From Neoconidiobolus thromboides FSU 785 (lineage: Eukaryota > Entomophthoromycota > Entomophthoromycetes > Entomophthorales > Neoconidiobolaceae), in NCBI GenBank assembly GCA_025603075.1, contig MU626315.1, positions 1-64,000 of the forward strand: a stretch of 64,000 nt of DNA, given 5' to 3'. The position numbers and the translations under genes are program-made. The notes under the pieces were generated by a model that did not search any database, was not told the DNA's origin, and was given only the letters and a program-made list of their open reading frames with translations. The stretch's first letter is position 1. Every line of letters begins with the position of its first letter. Positions 1 to 10,129 of the stretch are shown in pieces.

Positions 1-325
1 ATTTATAAAGTAAAAAGCTACCTTATTGATGCTTCTTCAAAGTTATACCATAGTTTAATAAATGAGCAATATACAGTTTGAGCTACGTATTTTTAGTACG
101 AAAATAAACATAAATACTAATAAAAAAGTTAAAAACCAAAAAAAAGGATCACGAAAAAGAAAAGAAACATAAACAAAAAATATATACCACATAGTAAATT
201 TCAGAACAACAAGAACATAAAATACAATAATAAAAATACGTAGCTCAAACTGTATATTGCTCATTTATTAAACTATGGTATAACTTTGAAGAAGCATCAA
301 TAAGGTAGCTTTTTACTTTATAAAT
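1..325. repeat. Perfect 95-bp inverted repeat at the window edge
   Basis: Bases 1-95 are the exact reverse complement of 231-325, with a 135-bp AT-rich spacer at 96-230. The left arm touches the window edge, so the repeat may continue outside. Identity without a single mismatch in such AT-rich DNA means a recent event: a fold-back or MITE-like element, a long hairpin, or a fold-back assembly artefact. There is no convincing gene inside it; the open frame at 55-264 on the minus strand lies across arm and spacer and looks like chance. Confidence 0.9.
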
Positions 326-738
326 AGATGTAGATGTAGGTTAAATAGAACATTAGTTGTATATTGAGATCTCTTTAAAATATGGGATTTTTAATCTATT
401 GAATAATTCGCTTTTACAAACAAATATAAATTATTCCCAAGACAAGGAATGATATATTAGAAATACTTCAAATATTTGCAAATCTATGTTAAATAAGAAT
501 CTAATATGATCTTTTAATTAATTTACAATTCTATAAATAATCTAATTCATTTAATTGTATAGAAATTAAGTTTTCAAAAATCATTTTATCAAATACCCCC
601 AAATATAGTATAAACAGGGTTTAAAAAATGTATGTATATTATAAAGGTAGTGGCATTGTTTTGATTTTTTAAAAGTTACAATAAATCAGAGAACAAAATA
701 GTAATAAATCACTTTAATGTATATAAAATAAAAAAGAA
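326..738. other. Gene-free AT-rich stretch
   Basis: No coding signal or repeat was recognised. It is the upstream region of the secreted-protein gene that begins at 830. Confidence 0.5.
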
Positions 739-747
739 TATAAAAGG
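739..747 (+). promoter_or_regulatory. TATA box of the Ser/Thr-rich secreted protein gene
   Basis: TATAAAAGG lies 83 bp upstream of the ATG at 830. The same arrangement recurs before the other secreted-protein genes in the window. Confidence 0.5.
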
Positions 748-829
748 AGAAAAAGTAACTTTATTTTGATAACTAAATTTTAATTGTTATTGACTAACAT
801 TATAATAAGCATTTAAATTGATTTTAAAT

Positions 830-1846
830 ATGAAATATTACTCTATTTTATCAGCAATAATCGCCATTACCGCAGTAACTGCCTCTCCATATTGTGACAA
901 CAAACCAGTATTTAGTACTACAACCTGTACTAAGACTAAGCATGTAACCAAAACATCAGAGCCATCTTCTACTCCATGCGTTACAGTAACAAGTACTTGT
1001 ACTAAAACTGCATTTACTTCCTCAATAACTACTGTGGTAATATCTAATTCGGCCAAAGAGACTCAAACAGTTACATCGACAATTGAGGGTGTTCCTGTAG
1101 TTATAACTGAAACTACTACCTTAACTCAAACCATCCCAGGGCCACAGGGAACTGACAGTACTACTGTTGTAAAGGAAACCGAAACTGTATCAGTAACTCA
1201 AACAGTGCCTGGCGGAGAAACACAAGGCAAAATAGAAACAGTTATCTCTACCATTACCGGAACCGAAGTAGTAACAGAGACTGAAAATACTACTATAACT
1301 GCTCCAGGAAATACCGCGCCCCAAGAAACTATAGTTTCAACTATTGGATCAGTTTCAACTATTACTAACACTGTGAATGGAGAAGCTAGCACTATCCCTG
1401 GACCTATTGAAACTGTAGTTTCTACTATAACTGGAAACGAAGTATCCACAGTTACTCAATCAATCACCACTACCTTACCAGGAAGTACTATTTCTGGAAC
1501 CATCGTAACTTCTACGACTTTAGTACCCTCGATTTCCACTTGTACCGTAACCGGTGTTCCAAGCACCATACCTGGGATTGTCGAGACCATCAACACTACC
1601 ACATACGGAAATGAATGCTCTACTGTAAGCGAAAACACTACAGTAACTGTACCAGGCCCTTCATTATCTCCAAGCACTACCACTGAAGTTGTTACTTCAA
1701 CTACAGAGTGTGCATGCACTGGAAACACTCAAGCACCTCCCCAAGAAACTGTAACTAACGTTAACACCGTTACTTCTACCATCACTTCATGTGCTGCCCC
1801 TCTTCTAACTGGCACTCCAGATAAAGACCCATACAATCCCTATTAA
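830..1846 (+). CDS. Secreted Ser/Thr-rich repeat protein, wall or adhesin-like
   Basis: A 338-residue intronless protein. Residues 1-18 form a signal peptide (MKYYSILSAI followed by a small-residue cleavage region after TAVTAS). The rest is dominated by Thr, Ser, Val, Pro and Gly, with loose repeats of the type T-V-(V/I)-S-T-I-T-G-x-E-V and I-P-G-x-I-E-T, and a few Cys at both ends. This composition is typical of heavily O-mannosylated fungal wall or surface proteins. The C-terminus is hydrophilic (ends DPYNPY), so no GPI-attachment signal is visible; the protein may be soluble or linked through Cys. An in-frame TTG at 818 would add four residues, but the first ATG is at 830 and directly opens the signal peptide. 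No catalytic domain was recognised. Confidence 0.8.
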   Translation: MKYYSILSAIIAITAVTASPYCDNKPVFSTTTCTKTKHVTKTSEPSSTPCVTVTSTCTKTAFTSSITTVVISNSAKETQTVTSTIEGVPVVITETTTLTQTIPGPQGTDSTTVVKETETVSVTQTVPGGETQGKIETVISTITGTEVVTETENTTITAPGNTAPQETIVSTIGSVSTITNTVNGEASTIPGPIETVVSTITGNEVSTVTQSITTTLPGSTISGTIVTSTTLVPSISTCTVTGVPSTIPGIVETINTTTYGNECSTVSENTTVTVPGPSLSPSTTTEVVTSTTECACTGNTQAPPQETVTNVNTVTSTITSCAAPLLTGTPDKDPYNPY

Positions 1847-2059
1847 AATGAAGTCTAATTAACGGATATTATTTGATCCTTGTTGCTAATAAATTTGTTA
1901 TTTATCAAAATTTAATACAGTATTCTATTATTGATTTTGATTACATTTCTATATAAGGTTTAGTAAATAGATTTACCAAACCCATGCTTTAAAATGTTCA
2001 AGCATTTGGTAGTATAGTAGAAATGTCTTTTATTTATTTAATAGCATTTTTACATGCAA
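1847..2059. other. Gene-free spacer
   Basis: AT-rich sequence downstream of the secreted-protein gene; nothing recognised before the first miniature element. Confidence 0.4.
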
Positions 2060-2163
2060 TATGGGAATATGTTTTTATATTTAAGAATTTTACTAATAAT
2101 CTTTCCATTCAAATAGTGTCAAAAAATGGAAAAGTAATGAAATCAAAAAAACACTCCCATATG
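2060..2163 (-). mobile_element. MITE copy 1 (minus)
   Basis: About 104 bp with terminal inverted repeats related to TATGGGGATGT. The inside carries the family landmarks in reverse: AAGAATTTTACTAA, a degraded CGCT-ATTTG-AGCG hairpin, GGAAAAGTAATGAAATC. A chance 64-codon frame runs across it. Confidence 0.75.
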
Positions 2164-2238
2164 TTTACCCATTTTTTTCATAATCTTTTAACTAAAATAA
2201 GAATTCTCATATCATAAGTTATGTTAAACACAAATACT

Positions 2239-2344
2239 ATATGGGGATGGTTTTTTGATTTCATTACTTTTTCCACCTTTTAAGCGCTATTTGAGCGGAA
2301 AAGTTGTTAGTAAAATTCTTAAACACAAAAATACATCCCCATAT
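2239..2344 (+). mobile_element. MITE copy 2 (plus), close to consensus
   Basis: Begins TATATGGGGATG and ends ACATCCCCATATG. The inside reads GATTTCATTACTTTTTCC, then AAGCGCTATTTGAGCGG, then TTGTTAGTAAAATTCTTAAA. It lies 75 bp from copy 1 in the opposite orientation, so the pair forms a larger inverted repeat. Confidence 0.85.
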
Positions 2345-2618
2345 GTTACTTTAAACTCATTATATATAAAGTTAAAGATAGGCAAAGTTTGACTAATATT
2401 CGGTATTACACACTCTCGTAAAACATTAAACAACTTTGGTATCGTACAATAATAGTATGATATATATTATGCTAGTAAAATAGTAGCTAAAGCAACATAT
2501 TTACTTTTTATTAAAAATGTTTAGCGCAAAGTTAGTTAATATAAATGGTATTAATACAAAATTGGTAAATTCAATATATTATTTAGGATGACTTTATTAT
2601 AAAATTAAAATAAAATTA

Positions 2619-2804
2619 TTATTTTGGTCCAAAACCAGAGATACCTAAAGCACCAACATTAAGGTCTTTGCCTACACCTGTAAGTAAGTTAATTTTAGCA
2701 TCATTCTCAGAAGGAGCAGTTTGACGTCTATTTAATGAATTTGGTACTACTAAAGCAGTAGATGCGGCAACCATAAAAGTGGCGATGATGAGATTGAATT
2801 GCAT
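2619..2804 (-). CDS. Short secreted peptide precursor with Kex2 site
   Basis: A 61-residue protein. Residues 1-18 are a signal peptide (MQFNLIIATFMVAASTAL); an Arg-Arg pair at residues 26-27 (LNRR, then QTAPSEN) is a likely kexin cleavage site. The released peptide carries LLTGVGKDLNVGALG and ends GFGPK. That segment resembles the first unit of the large repeat precursor at 15771-16514 (LLGNSLDRLQVTALG), so the two probably belong to one peptide family. It has no paired Cys and no known domain. Function is unknown; a secreted signalling or surface-active peptide is only a guess. Confidence 0.7.
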   Translation of the reverse strand: MQFNLIIATFMVAASTALVVPNSLNRRQTAPSENDAKINLLTGVGKDLNVGALGISGFGPK

Positions 2805-2880
2805 TATTGTAACTTAAGAAGTAGGTATCTAAAATAATTAAAAGTGGTTTATTTGTAATTTATTTTGAAAAAAACCTTAG

Positions 2881-2888
2881 TTTTTATA
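2881..2888 (-). promoter_or_regulatory. TATA box of the 61-residue secreted peptide gene
   Basis: TATAAAAA on the minus strand, about 80 bp upstream of the ATG at 2804. Confidence 0.45.
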
Positions 2889-3019
2889 CTTTAGATTGGA
2901 TTAAGTTCATTTCTTTAACTTTCAGTTGGGCTCATCATGATTTTTTTGTTTAGCTAATAGTTTAATTTTACATATTGACGTTTTACCTGTTGGTTTTTAA
3001 TTTCCTGGTTTTAACAACT

Positions 3020-3119
3020 GTGGATATTTTTTTGGCTTCATCACTTTTTCCATCTTTTAAGCGCTATTTGAGCGGAAAAATTGTTAGTAAAATTCTTAAA
3101 TACAAAAATACATCTCCAA
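3020..3119 (+). mobile_element. MITE copy 3 (plus)
   Basis: The interior is nearly identical to copy 2 (CTTTTAAGCGCTATTTGAGCG, TTGTTAGTAAAATTCTTAAA), but the ends differ: AACTGTGGATAT on the left and ATCTCCAACTGTT on the right, which still pair with each other. Confidence 0.8.
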
Positions 3120-3544
3120 CTGTTAATTTGGTTTTAACTTCTATCTTTAAATATACGTTTTTAGTTTAGAAATAGTATAGTTTAACTCAACAACTTAAAA
3201 TAAAGGAATATTAAATTAAGTTGGAGTAAATTACATTTTACAACAGTTTATTAAATGTATTAATATTTATCCTATTAAAAAAAACTACCTAATTTACTTT
3301 TGTATTTTTATTTTACAACTGGAATGTTTAGATTATTTACTATCATTTCTTAAATTTTAATCGTTACCTTCATTAATTATAGCTAATAGTTTATAATATT
3401 CTAGTGTTTTTAAAGTTTAATTTTAATCCAAACGCCAGCATCTAATCTATCTCTTTAAATTAAAGTTTAATGTTAAGCAAACGTTTAATGTTTTGGAGTT
3501 AAAGTTTTTTTTATTACACATCCAAGAGGATGGTTTGGTTTATT

Positions 3545-4018
3545 TAAGGCATAAAAATTCTACGAAGCAAGAACAATAATTGCAAAAAAAAAGACTAGAG
3601 AAGGGGATTGGTGTTGAGTACGTTAGAGAATGTTAGGATTGTCTTTTACAAAAAAACTCTTTTAAAAACCTTTCCACTGGTTTTTTTGAATGTCTTGTAG
3701 TATTGATTTCTAACACAAAATAACATTTAATCTTTTTGGATTTGCTATTGATCCTATCCTTTTCTCTCCTTTCTACTTTTACACCCTTCTTTACGCTTTT
3801 GAGTCTACTTCACCTTCCTATTTTTTTGGATCTAACTTATGAATAATCTACCGATTGTACTGCGAGTACTCTTCATAAGACCCCAAGGCTATTCTCTCAT
3901 CTCTATTAATACATGTTGAATAATCCGCTGCCTGAAATAATAACTCTTACCTTTCCTTTAAAAGTTCGGAAAATAGACCCAGTGGCGTTAACTTCCTAAC
4001 CAAACGGCCCTCAAATTT
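3545..4018 (-). pseudogene. Decayed coding relic with TAA/TAG-interrupted frame
   Basis: A minus-strand frame from 4018 to about 3600 reads as charged, protein-like sequence rich in Glu, Arg, Lys, Gln and Gly (for example KFEGRLVRKLTPLG at 4018-3977, and ALGSYEEYSQYNR before the second stop). It contains nine in-frame stops, all TAA or TAG, none TGA. This stretch is visibly less AT-rich than its surroundings. The likeliest reading is an old transposable-element coding region in which CAA/CAG codons became stops by C-to-T change. I do not recognise the family. Confidence 0.4.
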
Positions 4019-4089
4019 CTTTTCTATAAATTTGTAATTAATAAAAATACTCACCCTATCAGTTTCAAGATTTGTAAAAAACTACTTGA

Positions 4090-4178
4090 TACCTTTCCAT
4101 TTTACTATTTTGTTCATTTAAGCACTATTAAGTAGAGAAAGTGTAAGTAGAATTTTTAAAAAAAATGTCTCCATTTGT
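4090..4178 (+). mobile_element. Degenerate MITE copy 4 (plus)
   Basis: Recognisable by TTTCCATTTTACTATTT, TTTAAGCACTATTAAG and GTAGAATTTTTAAA before ATGTCTCCATTTG. The left terminal repeat is lost. Confidence 0.55.
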
Positions 4179-4875
4179 TGAAAAAAACAATACTTTAGTA
4201 CTTTTATACCAGACAATATAAAATCTATAGAAAAGTTTAATTATTGTGTTTAAAATATGCATAAAAAACAGAATTATAGGTAGAATCTCTATTTATATAT
4301 AAATCAAAGTAATAGATGAATAGATGTTTAGTTGTTCAAAATTTATTATGCTAAGTCACATTTTATTTTTCATAAATAAACCAACATACTTTAACACCCT
4401 TTAGTTTCCTACTATATCCTGAATGTTAACTTATTTGCTATTAATTAGTATGTTTGATTGCCCACATCCTAACCTTAAGCCCTTTGACTATGTTATTAGT
4501 AAATGTTCACGCTATATACTTCCAAGCAATACTCTATAGCAAAAGCTTGTTCAAACATACAAATTCTTAGTATTTAAATAAAATATCAGCACTTATACTT
4601 GAAGACATTCTTTTGTTTTATTTACACTTTAAAAGTATTACGAGTATACTGGCTTTAGCTTTTTATCTTCAAAAACTGTAACTTCTAGTAGCTAATTGTA
4701 ACAGCATTAAAAACATTACCTTATAGAATAATAATAACAAAAGACGTGCATAAAACTTAATGATAGATACAACAGAATATAAAATAATAATGATCAGTAT
4801 AAATCAAATTTAAGATTAGCTACTTTTATACATTTATCCAAAAAATATAATTAAAAAATACAAATTCGATGCTAC
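4179..4875. other. Gene-free AT-rich stretch
   Basis: Downstream of the v-SNARE gene; no coding or repeat signal recognised. Confidence 0.4.
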
Positions 4876-5382
4876 TTATTTAGTTGCATTAATTATTATT
4901 GGTACTAAGAATAAGTGTTAATAAATAATAATGATAATAATAGTATAAACTTACCGATAATAGCAGCTAATATAATCAAAACTACGATACCAATAATTAT
5001 CTTTAATTTTAAATCTTTCCACCACATTCTCTTTCTTACTTTATTAGCTCCACGTTTAAACTGTTGTGCATTTTGATTAAGGTTTTCTAGATGGGAAAAT
5101 TAGGAGATATCTCTTATAAACAAAATAAAATAATAAATAAAAACCAAATAATTTTTCATTCATTACTGTCATTAAGTTAGATATTTTTAATTACCTGCTT
5201 TATCATTTAAAGTTTCTAATCTTTCTTGCTTTTCCATAACTTTATCAATGTTGTCTTGCATAATACCAACCACTTCATCCACTTGTTGTTGGATTAGCTT
5301 TGTCTTACTGCTTCCACCTTCTGCATATGACCTACAAAATATTTAGTTAGCTTATTTCAGTGACTATTGTTTTTAATTACAT
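4876..5382 (-). CDS. SNC1: R-SNARE of the synaptobrevin/Snc family
   Basis: Exons on the minus strand are 5382-5381, 5331-5195, 5086-4955 and 4904-4876, giving 99 residues. The start codon itself is split: AT in exon 1 and G in exon 2. The SNARE core begins KTKLIQQQVDEVVGIMQDNI; the zero-layer Arg lies in QQFKRGANKVRK, followed by the conserved MWWKDLK and a C-terminal membrane anchor (IIIGIVVLIILAAIIVPIII). This matches the exocytic v-SNAREs Snc1/Snc2 and animal VAMP2, which sit on secretory vesicles and pair with plasma-membrane Q-SNAREs. Phases agree at all junctions (introns of 49, 108 and 50 nt). The N-terminal tail is shorter than in yeast Snc1. The family assignment is very secure; the split start is an inference. 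Confidence 0.92.
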
Positions 5383-7098
5383 TTAGTCTTATTTTATTGA
5401 AAAAAATGAATTGTTCTTAATTTCGATTAATTATTTAGTAATCTTATTTTATTGGTTGTGATGATTAGGGTTGAGTTTCTCCGTAATTTTTTTAAACAAA
5501 AGTTTAAAGCTAATGTATTATAAAATAATAAAACATCAATTCAAACTAATGGTAGTAAAAGCCAAAAAATGAATGTTTAATAGTAACTATAAATAATAAA
5601 TGTATGTATTATATTGATTCGTCTGCCATAAGCCTTTTTAATAAAAATAAATAAACTTAAATCAGTTAAACCTAAACCTAAAATATAGCCTTAATTTGAA
5701 AGTGGCCCTACAAGTAAATGTTTTTCAGAGTCTTAAGTACTCAGTTAAAACAAATATTTATTAACAAAATAAAATTATCAGTTTGCTTTTAAAATATTGT
5801 TTTTGAGTGATGTTTATTTTAACTATTAATGTTTTTGACTCAAATTCCTTTTGTAACATATATTCTAATTACGATATTGATCGAACTGGGTCTCATATAT
5901 AAATAAGTGTATATTACAGAGACTAACATGTCATACCACTACCGGTTTTGCCTTAGATTTCTGTTGATCTCTTCAAAGCTTATAAAAAACATTGAAAGCC
6001 AAGCATTACATATAATTGACATTGATGTTGCTATAAAAATGACATCAATAAGTTATTGCAGGTTTCCTTTACTTTTATATTTTTACATATTCTATTATTC
6101 TGTTATCCTATAGTTTATACCTGAATGACCAGATGGTATAACCGACTAAGAATTCTGTGCAAATTCATAAAATACCATAGCTTTAACAAATTCTTCGGCC
6201 AGTTATAACTATCCCACTACTCATATATAAGTTGTCCTACAACTTTTTCATAATCTACTTTTTTTATATCAATATATTTGATTGGTCTATATAATTTTAT
6301 CAATATCAAAAAAAAGCAAGCTTAATATTAAAAGTCATTTTATAGAGCATCAAATTAAAAGATTGTTGTTATAAATGAAGGAATAAAATTAAATCATTTA
6401 AAAACAATCATAAGATAATTTTTCAAGCAAAGTTTTAATATCTTTGTGTTTTACTTTAATGTAAGTACAACTTTAAATAATAAAAGTATAGTTTCTATAA
6501 TTAAAAGCCTACTATGGATTATAAAATAATAAAAACATTTTTCAAAACAATAAAATAGAAATTCCAACTTTATATAAAAAGAAAAGATAATTTATTTTAC
6601 CATTTTAGGATGAGATTATAAAAATTACTTTATTTATTATCATGAGGAAGAATTGCTTGACAATTTGTTGCAGTTTACTTTTTTGATACTAATTTTTATA
6701 GTTCAATTTAATTTGCTTGCACTAAGCCATCCTATTTTCAACAAATGGTTTAAAACACATGGCACATCTTGCTACACATGGATCATATAGAAAATATAAA
6801 ACAAAGGGAATGGATAAATTAATTGACAGTAATAACTTAATAAATTGATGTTAAATTTTCAAAGAATATTCCATAATTAGCAGGACTTATTTCCAAATGG
6901 AGCAAATATAAGAAATTAGCAATTAAATAGGATGGATAGGTATTGAGAATAATGTGGAGAAGTTGAGCCGAGCCTAAAATAAACAGAATTGAAAGTATTC
7001 TTAAAAAACGGTGGCTATGCTTAAAATGGAGTAGATTAAGCTTAAACTGAAGAAAGTAGAAAACAAAATTTATTGAAAAAATATTTAACAAAAACAAA
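5383..7098. other. Gene-free AT-rich stretch of 1.7 kb
   Basis: Upstream of the v-SNARE gene and downstream of the homeobox gene, which points the same way. Short open frames (for example 5907-6113 plus and 6837-7097 minus) look like chance; the latter is probably 3' untranslated sequence of the homeobox gene. Confidence 0.45.
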
Positions 7099-7728
7099 CT
7101 ATATTGATAAAGGAGAAGAATCCAAGCCTTTAGCTTCCAGTTCTTTAATTGGTGTCAAATGAGGCTTAAACGTATCTAAATTCAGTTGCATAGAATTAAC
7201 ATCATTTTGCTGGCTTTGGTTGAAATAAATGTTGTTAGTAATCAAATCTTTTGGCTTTAAGATAGGTGGGTAAACTTGTTCATGACTTATCATTTCTTTA
7301 CCACTATAATATTCTTCACCATTACTAAACGTATCATGTGTTGGTGTATTTGACCCGCGATTTCGTTGGGGCGGATAACTCATAGAAAAATTGTTTCTGC
7401 CCTCATGTATCAGATCAGAAATAGAAGTAAATTTTTTACTCACTCGCGTAGTATTCTCAGGTTTGTTAGCTTTTGGTTTACATCCTCTTTTGCGATTGTT
7501 GAACCACACTTGAACTTTACTTAATGGTATATCTAATTCTTCAGCAAGTTGCTTTTTTATTAAGTTTCCAGGGTTTGGATTCTTTCTAAAGTGTTCATTT
7601 AATACCTCCAGTTGATGGGGCTGGAATTTATAACGATGTTGATCCGGTTCATATACTTTTATTTTTATCCTTTCTTCCATTTTGAATAAAAAAGTGATTT
7701 TTTTTATGCCATTGTTTTTGTACTCCAT
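7099..7728 (-). CDS. Homeodomain transcription factor
   Basis: A 209-residue protein from the ATG at 7728 (a second ATG at 7680 would give 193 residues and keep the whole domain). A homeodomain of normal 60-residue length, without a TALE insertion, lies at about residues 27-84: HRYKFQPHQLEVLNEHFRKN, then a turn, LAEELDIP, and the recognition helix KVQVWFNNRKRGCK. The invariant Trp48, Phe49 and Asn51 are present. Position 50, normally Gln, Lys or Ser, is Asn. The helix 1 pattern resembles fungal Pho2/Grf10/Phx1-type factors. The C-terminal 120 residues are polar and disordered. No partner mating-type gene is visible nearby, so a mating role is not supported. Confidence 0.85.
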   Translation of the reverse strand: MEYKNNGIKKITFLFKMEERIKIKVYEPDQHRYKFQPHQLEVLNEHFRKNPNPGNLIKKQLAEELDIPLSKVQVWFNNRKRGCKPKANKPENTTRVSKKFTSISDLIHEGRNNFSMSYPPQRNRGSNTPTHDTFSNGEEYYSGKEMISHEQVYPPILKPKDLITNNIYFNQSQQNDVNSMQLNLDTFKPHLTPIKELEAKGLDSSPLSI

Positions 7729-9087
7729 TTTAGCGCCCTCAGCCAATTAAAAGACTTGGAGTGATTCCTCATTTCATAAGTGGATTTTTCAATCATTCCA
7801 TTCTTGAAGCGTAGAATATGCTTTGTTCAATGTATTCCAATAGAAATGGATAGCAGACAAACATTATTGGCAGTCTATTTTTAATTAATTTCCTATACGC
7901 TATTTTATTATCAGCTTGATAGGATATTCTTAATTAACTATGAATAGTAACTTTACTTTTAGTTTCAATACATCTATGAAAGCTTTAATTTATAAATATA
8001 ATATTATAATAGCATAACAATAAGCTTTTTAGAAATATAAGATACAGTTAATACAAGGCTAAACATAGTATTTTTAAATACCATTCAGCTTTTTATTTAT
8101 AGTGGATAGTTAAAAAAATATTTAGTAGCAACAGTTAATAGAATTTGTGATATTAGACTTAATTAAGCTACAATTCTCATTTGATTTGAGAACAAGGGAC
8201 TTAACCTTTGAGCAATAAAAAATAAGAAAATTTTAAATAAAATTCAAGACATTTCAGTATTTCAAATATTCTATTTTATTTCAAATTCTGTTCTACAATA
8301 CTGTACAAAATAAATTCACCAGTTTCTAAAGTTTTAAAACATTTTTAGTGCCACAAAATTTAATGATCATTTTAATTTCAGGAACATTTAAGATTTTTAT
8401 GACCTTTCAAAGATTAAAAGATTCAATATTGTGAAACAAGCAAGTGTTTCATTATATCTTATTATCCATTAATCAACCATAATGTCTGTTGAATATAGAC
8501 CAAAAAAAATATTATAATGTTCTAGATAAAAACAAAGTTACAAGAGCTTTCAATTTACTGTTAGATATCAATTGAGGTAGTGAAAAGTGGAACTTTTTGT
8601 CTTTATAACTTTGTTATTTTTAGTTAAGCCAGTTTCAGTGGATCATATAAAACTTTTCTCACATTTTACTTCCTGAAACAGTATATACCTTTGCTCATAT
8701 AGTAATATAATAGAAATTCAAGTAAGTAGATTCAAAGTTGAGCATGTAAAGTTATTTACTCAACTTAAATAATGGGGACATTTTCAAAATAAGGCTTGGT
8801 GTATATCTTTTGCCCTTGGATATATATAAGCTAAAAATGGGTATTATCCAGTTTGAAATTTAACTAAGCTTTTCATCTTTTTTCAAATTTGTTTTAGCAG
8901 TAAAAAGACCATTACTCTTGTGGTTGAGTTTATTTAAATCAAATATTATCTATTTTAAAGTAGAGCTTCAGTTATATAATCCTACATATTTAAGTTGGGA
9001 TCTAACTTTTAAATGTAATTTTACATTAAAACTTTGGTCTATCATTACTCTTTAAATATTCTAAAACTTTGTGATAGTCAAGCAAAA
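7729..9087. other. Gene-free AT-rich stretch
   Basis: No gene recognised. The segment near 8900-8935 (AAAAGACCATTACTCTTGTGG, then TTGAGTTTAT) resembles 9465-9495 (ACCACTACTCTTATAG, then TTGAGTTTGT), which may be a weak upstream repeat around the short secreted-peptide gene. Confidence 0.35.
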
Positions 9088-9094
9088 TATAAAA
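9088..9094 (+). promoter_or_regulatory. TATA box of the 37-residue secreted peptide gene
   Basis: TATAAAA, 72 bp upstream of the ATG at 9166. Confidence 0.45.
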
Positions 9095-9165
9095 CAGTTG
9101 CTAGGCTAAATTAAACACTATAAAACCTTATAATTCATCAAAGCTGTCAATAATCTATAACAAAA

Positions 9166-9279
9166 ATGAAATACTTTACCTTGATAGCTTTATTGTCCCT
9201 AATTGTTGCAATTCCATTAAATCACCCTAATGTTCCTGCTGCACCTAAAGGCAGACATGGTCACCATGGTCGCCATTAG
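9166..9279 (+). CDS. Tiny secreted His/Gly/Arg-rich peptide
   Basis: An intact 37-codon frame beginning MKYFTLIALLSLIVAIPLNH. Residues 1-16 are a strong signal peptide; the mature part is short, Pro-rich, and ends PKGRHGHHGRH. It has an upstream TATA box and an ATG context (ACAAAAATGA) like the neighbouring secreted genes. The His-rich tail could bind metal, but nothing more can be said. It is short enough to arise by chance; the textbook signal peptide and its position in a run of secreted-peptide genes argue for a real gene. Confidence 0.55.
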   Translation: MKYFTLIALLSLIVAIPLNHPNVPAAPKGRHGHHGRH

Positions 9280-10085
9280 CATTAACATCTTATGATAATT
9301 TTTCTAAATTTCAACTATCGTATAAAATAAAGATGAATTAAGGATTCATGTATATCATCCTTTTAAAGCGTATAAATATTAATATAGTAACATTTTATGC
9401 TATTTAACATAAATCATAATTAACTTAAATATCGTTGTATTTTTAATAATTTAAACAATGACAAAAATACCACTACTCTTATAGTTGAGTTTGTATAAGA
9501 ATAACAGCTTAGTTTATATAAATCCATCTTCTGTTTCAGTTAACAAAAATTAAAGATGCATTTTAAATTCTAGTTTATTGTTATATAGCTAGAATAATAG
9601 CCAACTTTTAATTTAGCATTCTATACTAGAAATTCAGTTTACTAACACTATTAAGCCACTTCAATCAATTATAGATAATCAATCCACAAAAGCAGCTATT
9701 AAGTTGAAGAATTGGTATAAAATCTTTCTATGATGTTAAACTTTGAAATTGACTTTTAAAGAAATGAAACGTTTATCGAAATATTTTTGGTGCATTTAGT
9801 CGTTGTAATTACATTGAACCGGTTTAGTGCTCTTTTCTCTTTGTCTTTCTAAAAAAATGGGGATTCTCACTCGGATATTTTTAACTTGATAGTGACAAAT
9901 TGAATTGGTTAAAATTACACTAAAAATTAAACGTTAATATTGTTTATAATCATGATTTAATAAAAAAGTGTTTCCTATGTAAATTCAAATTCAATATTCA
10001 GTTTAGATTGATATAGCTGGAAATAAGATCAACTCAACGTCCATACATATCTTTTGTTTTGTAACAAAACATGACAGATAAATAC
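9280..10085. other. Gene-free AT-rich stretch
   Basis: No gene or repeat family member recognised. Confidence 0.4.
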
Positions 10086-10093
10086 TATATAAA
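10086..10093 (+). promoter_or_regulatory. TATA box of the Gln-rich secreted protein gene
   Basis: TATATAAA, about 40 bp upstream of the ATG at 10130. Confidence 0.4.
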
Positions 10094-10129
10094 TGGTAGT
10101 AAAAATTTGTATTATTTTTTCATAAAACC

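Noticed and set aside
1198-1728. Minus-strand frames across the Ser/Thr-rich gene
   Set aside because: Shadows of a repetitive Thr/Val coding region; no start context or independent feature.
6837-7097. An 86-codon minus-strand frame just after the homeobox gene
   Set aside because: Hydrophobic, AT-driven composition, no homology, and it begins within bases of the previous stop; likely 3' untranslated sequence.
7099-7728. Mating-type locus
   Set aside because: A homeodomain gene alone, with Snc and secreted-peptide neighbours and no second HD, alpha-box, HMG or pheromone-receptor gene, does not support it.
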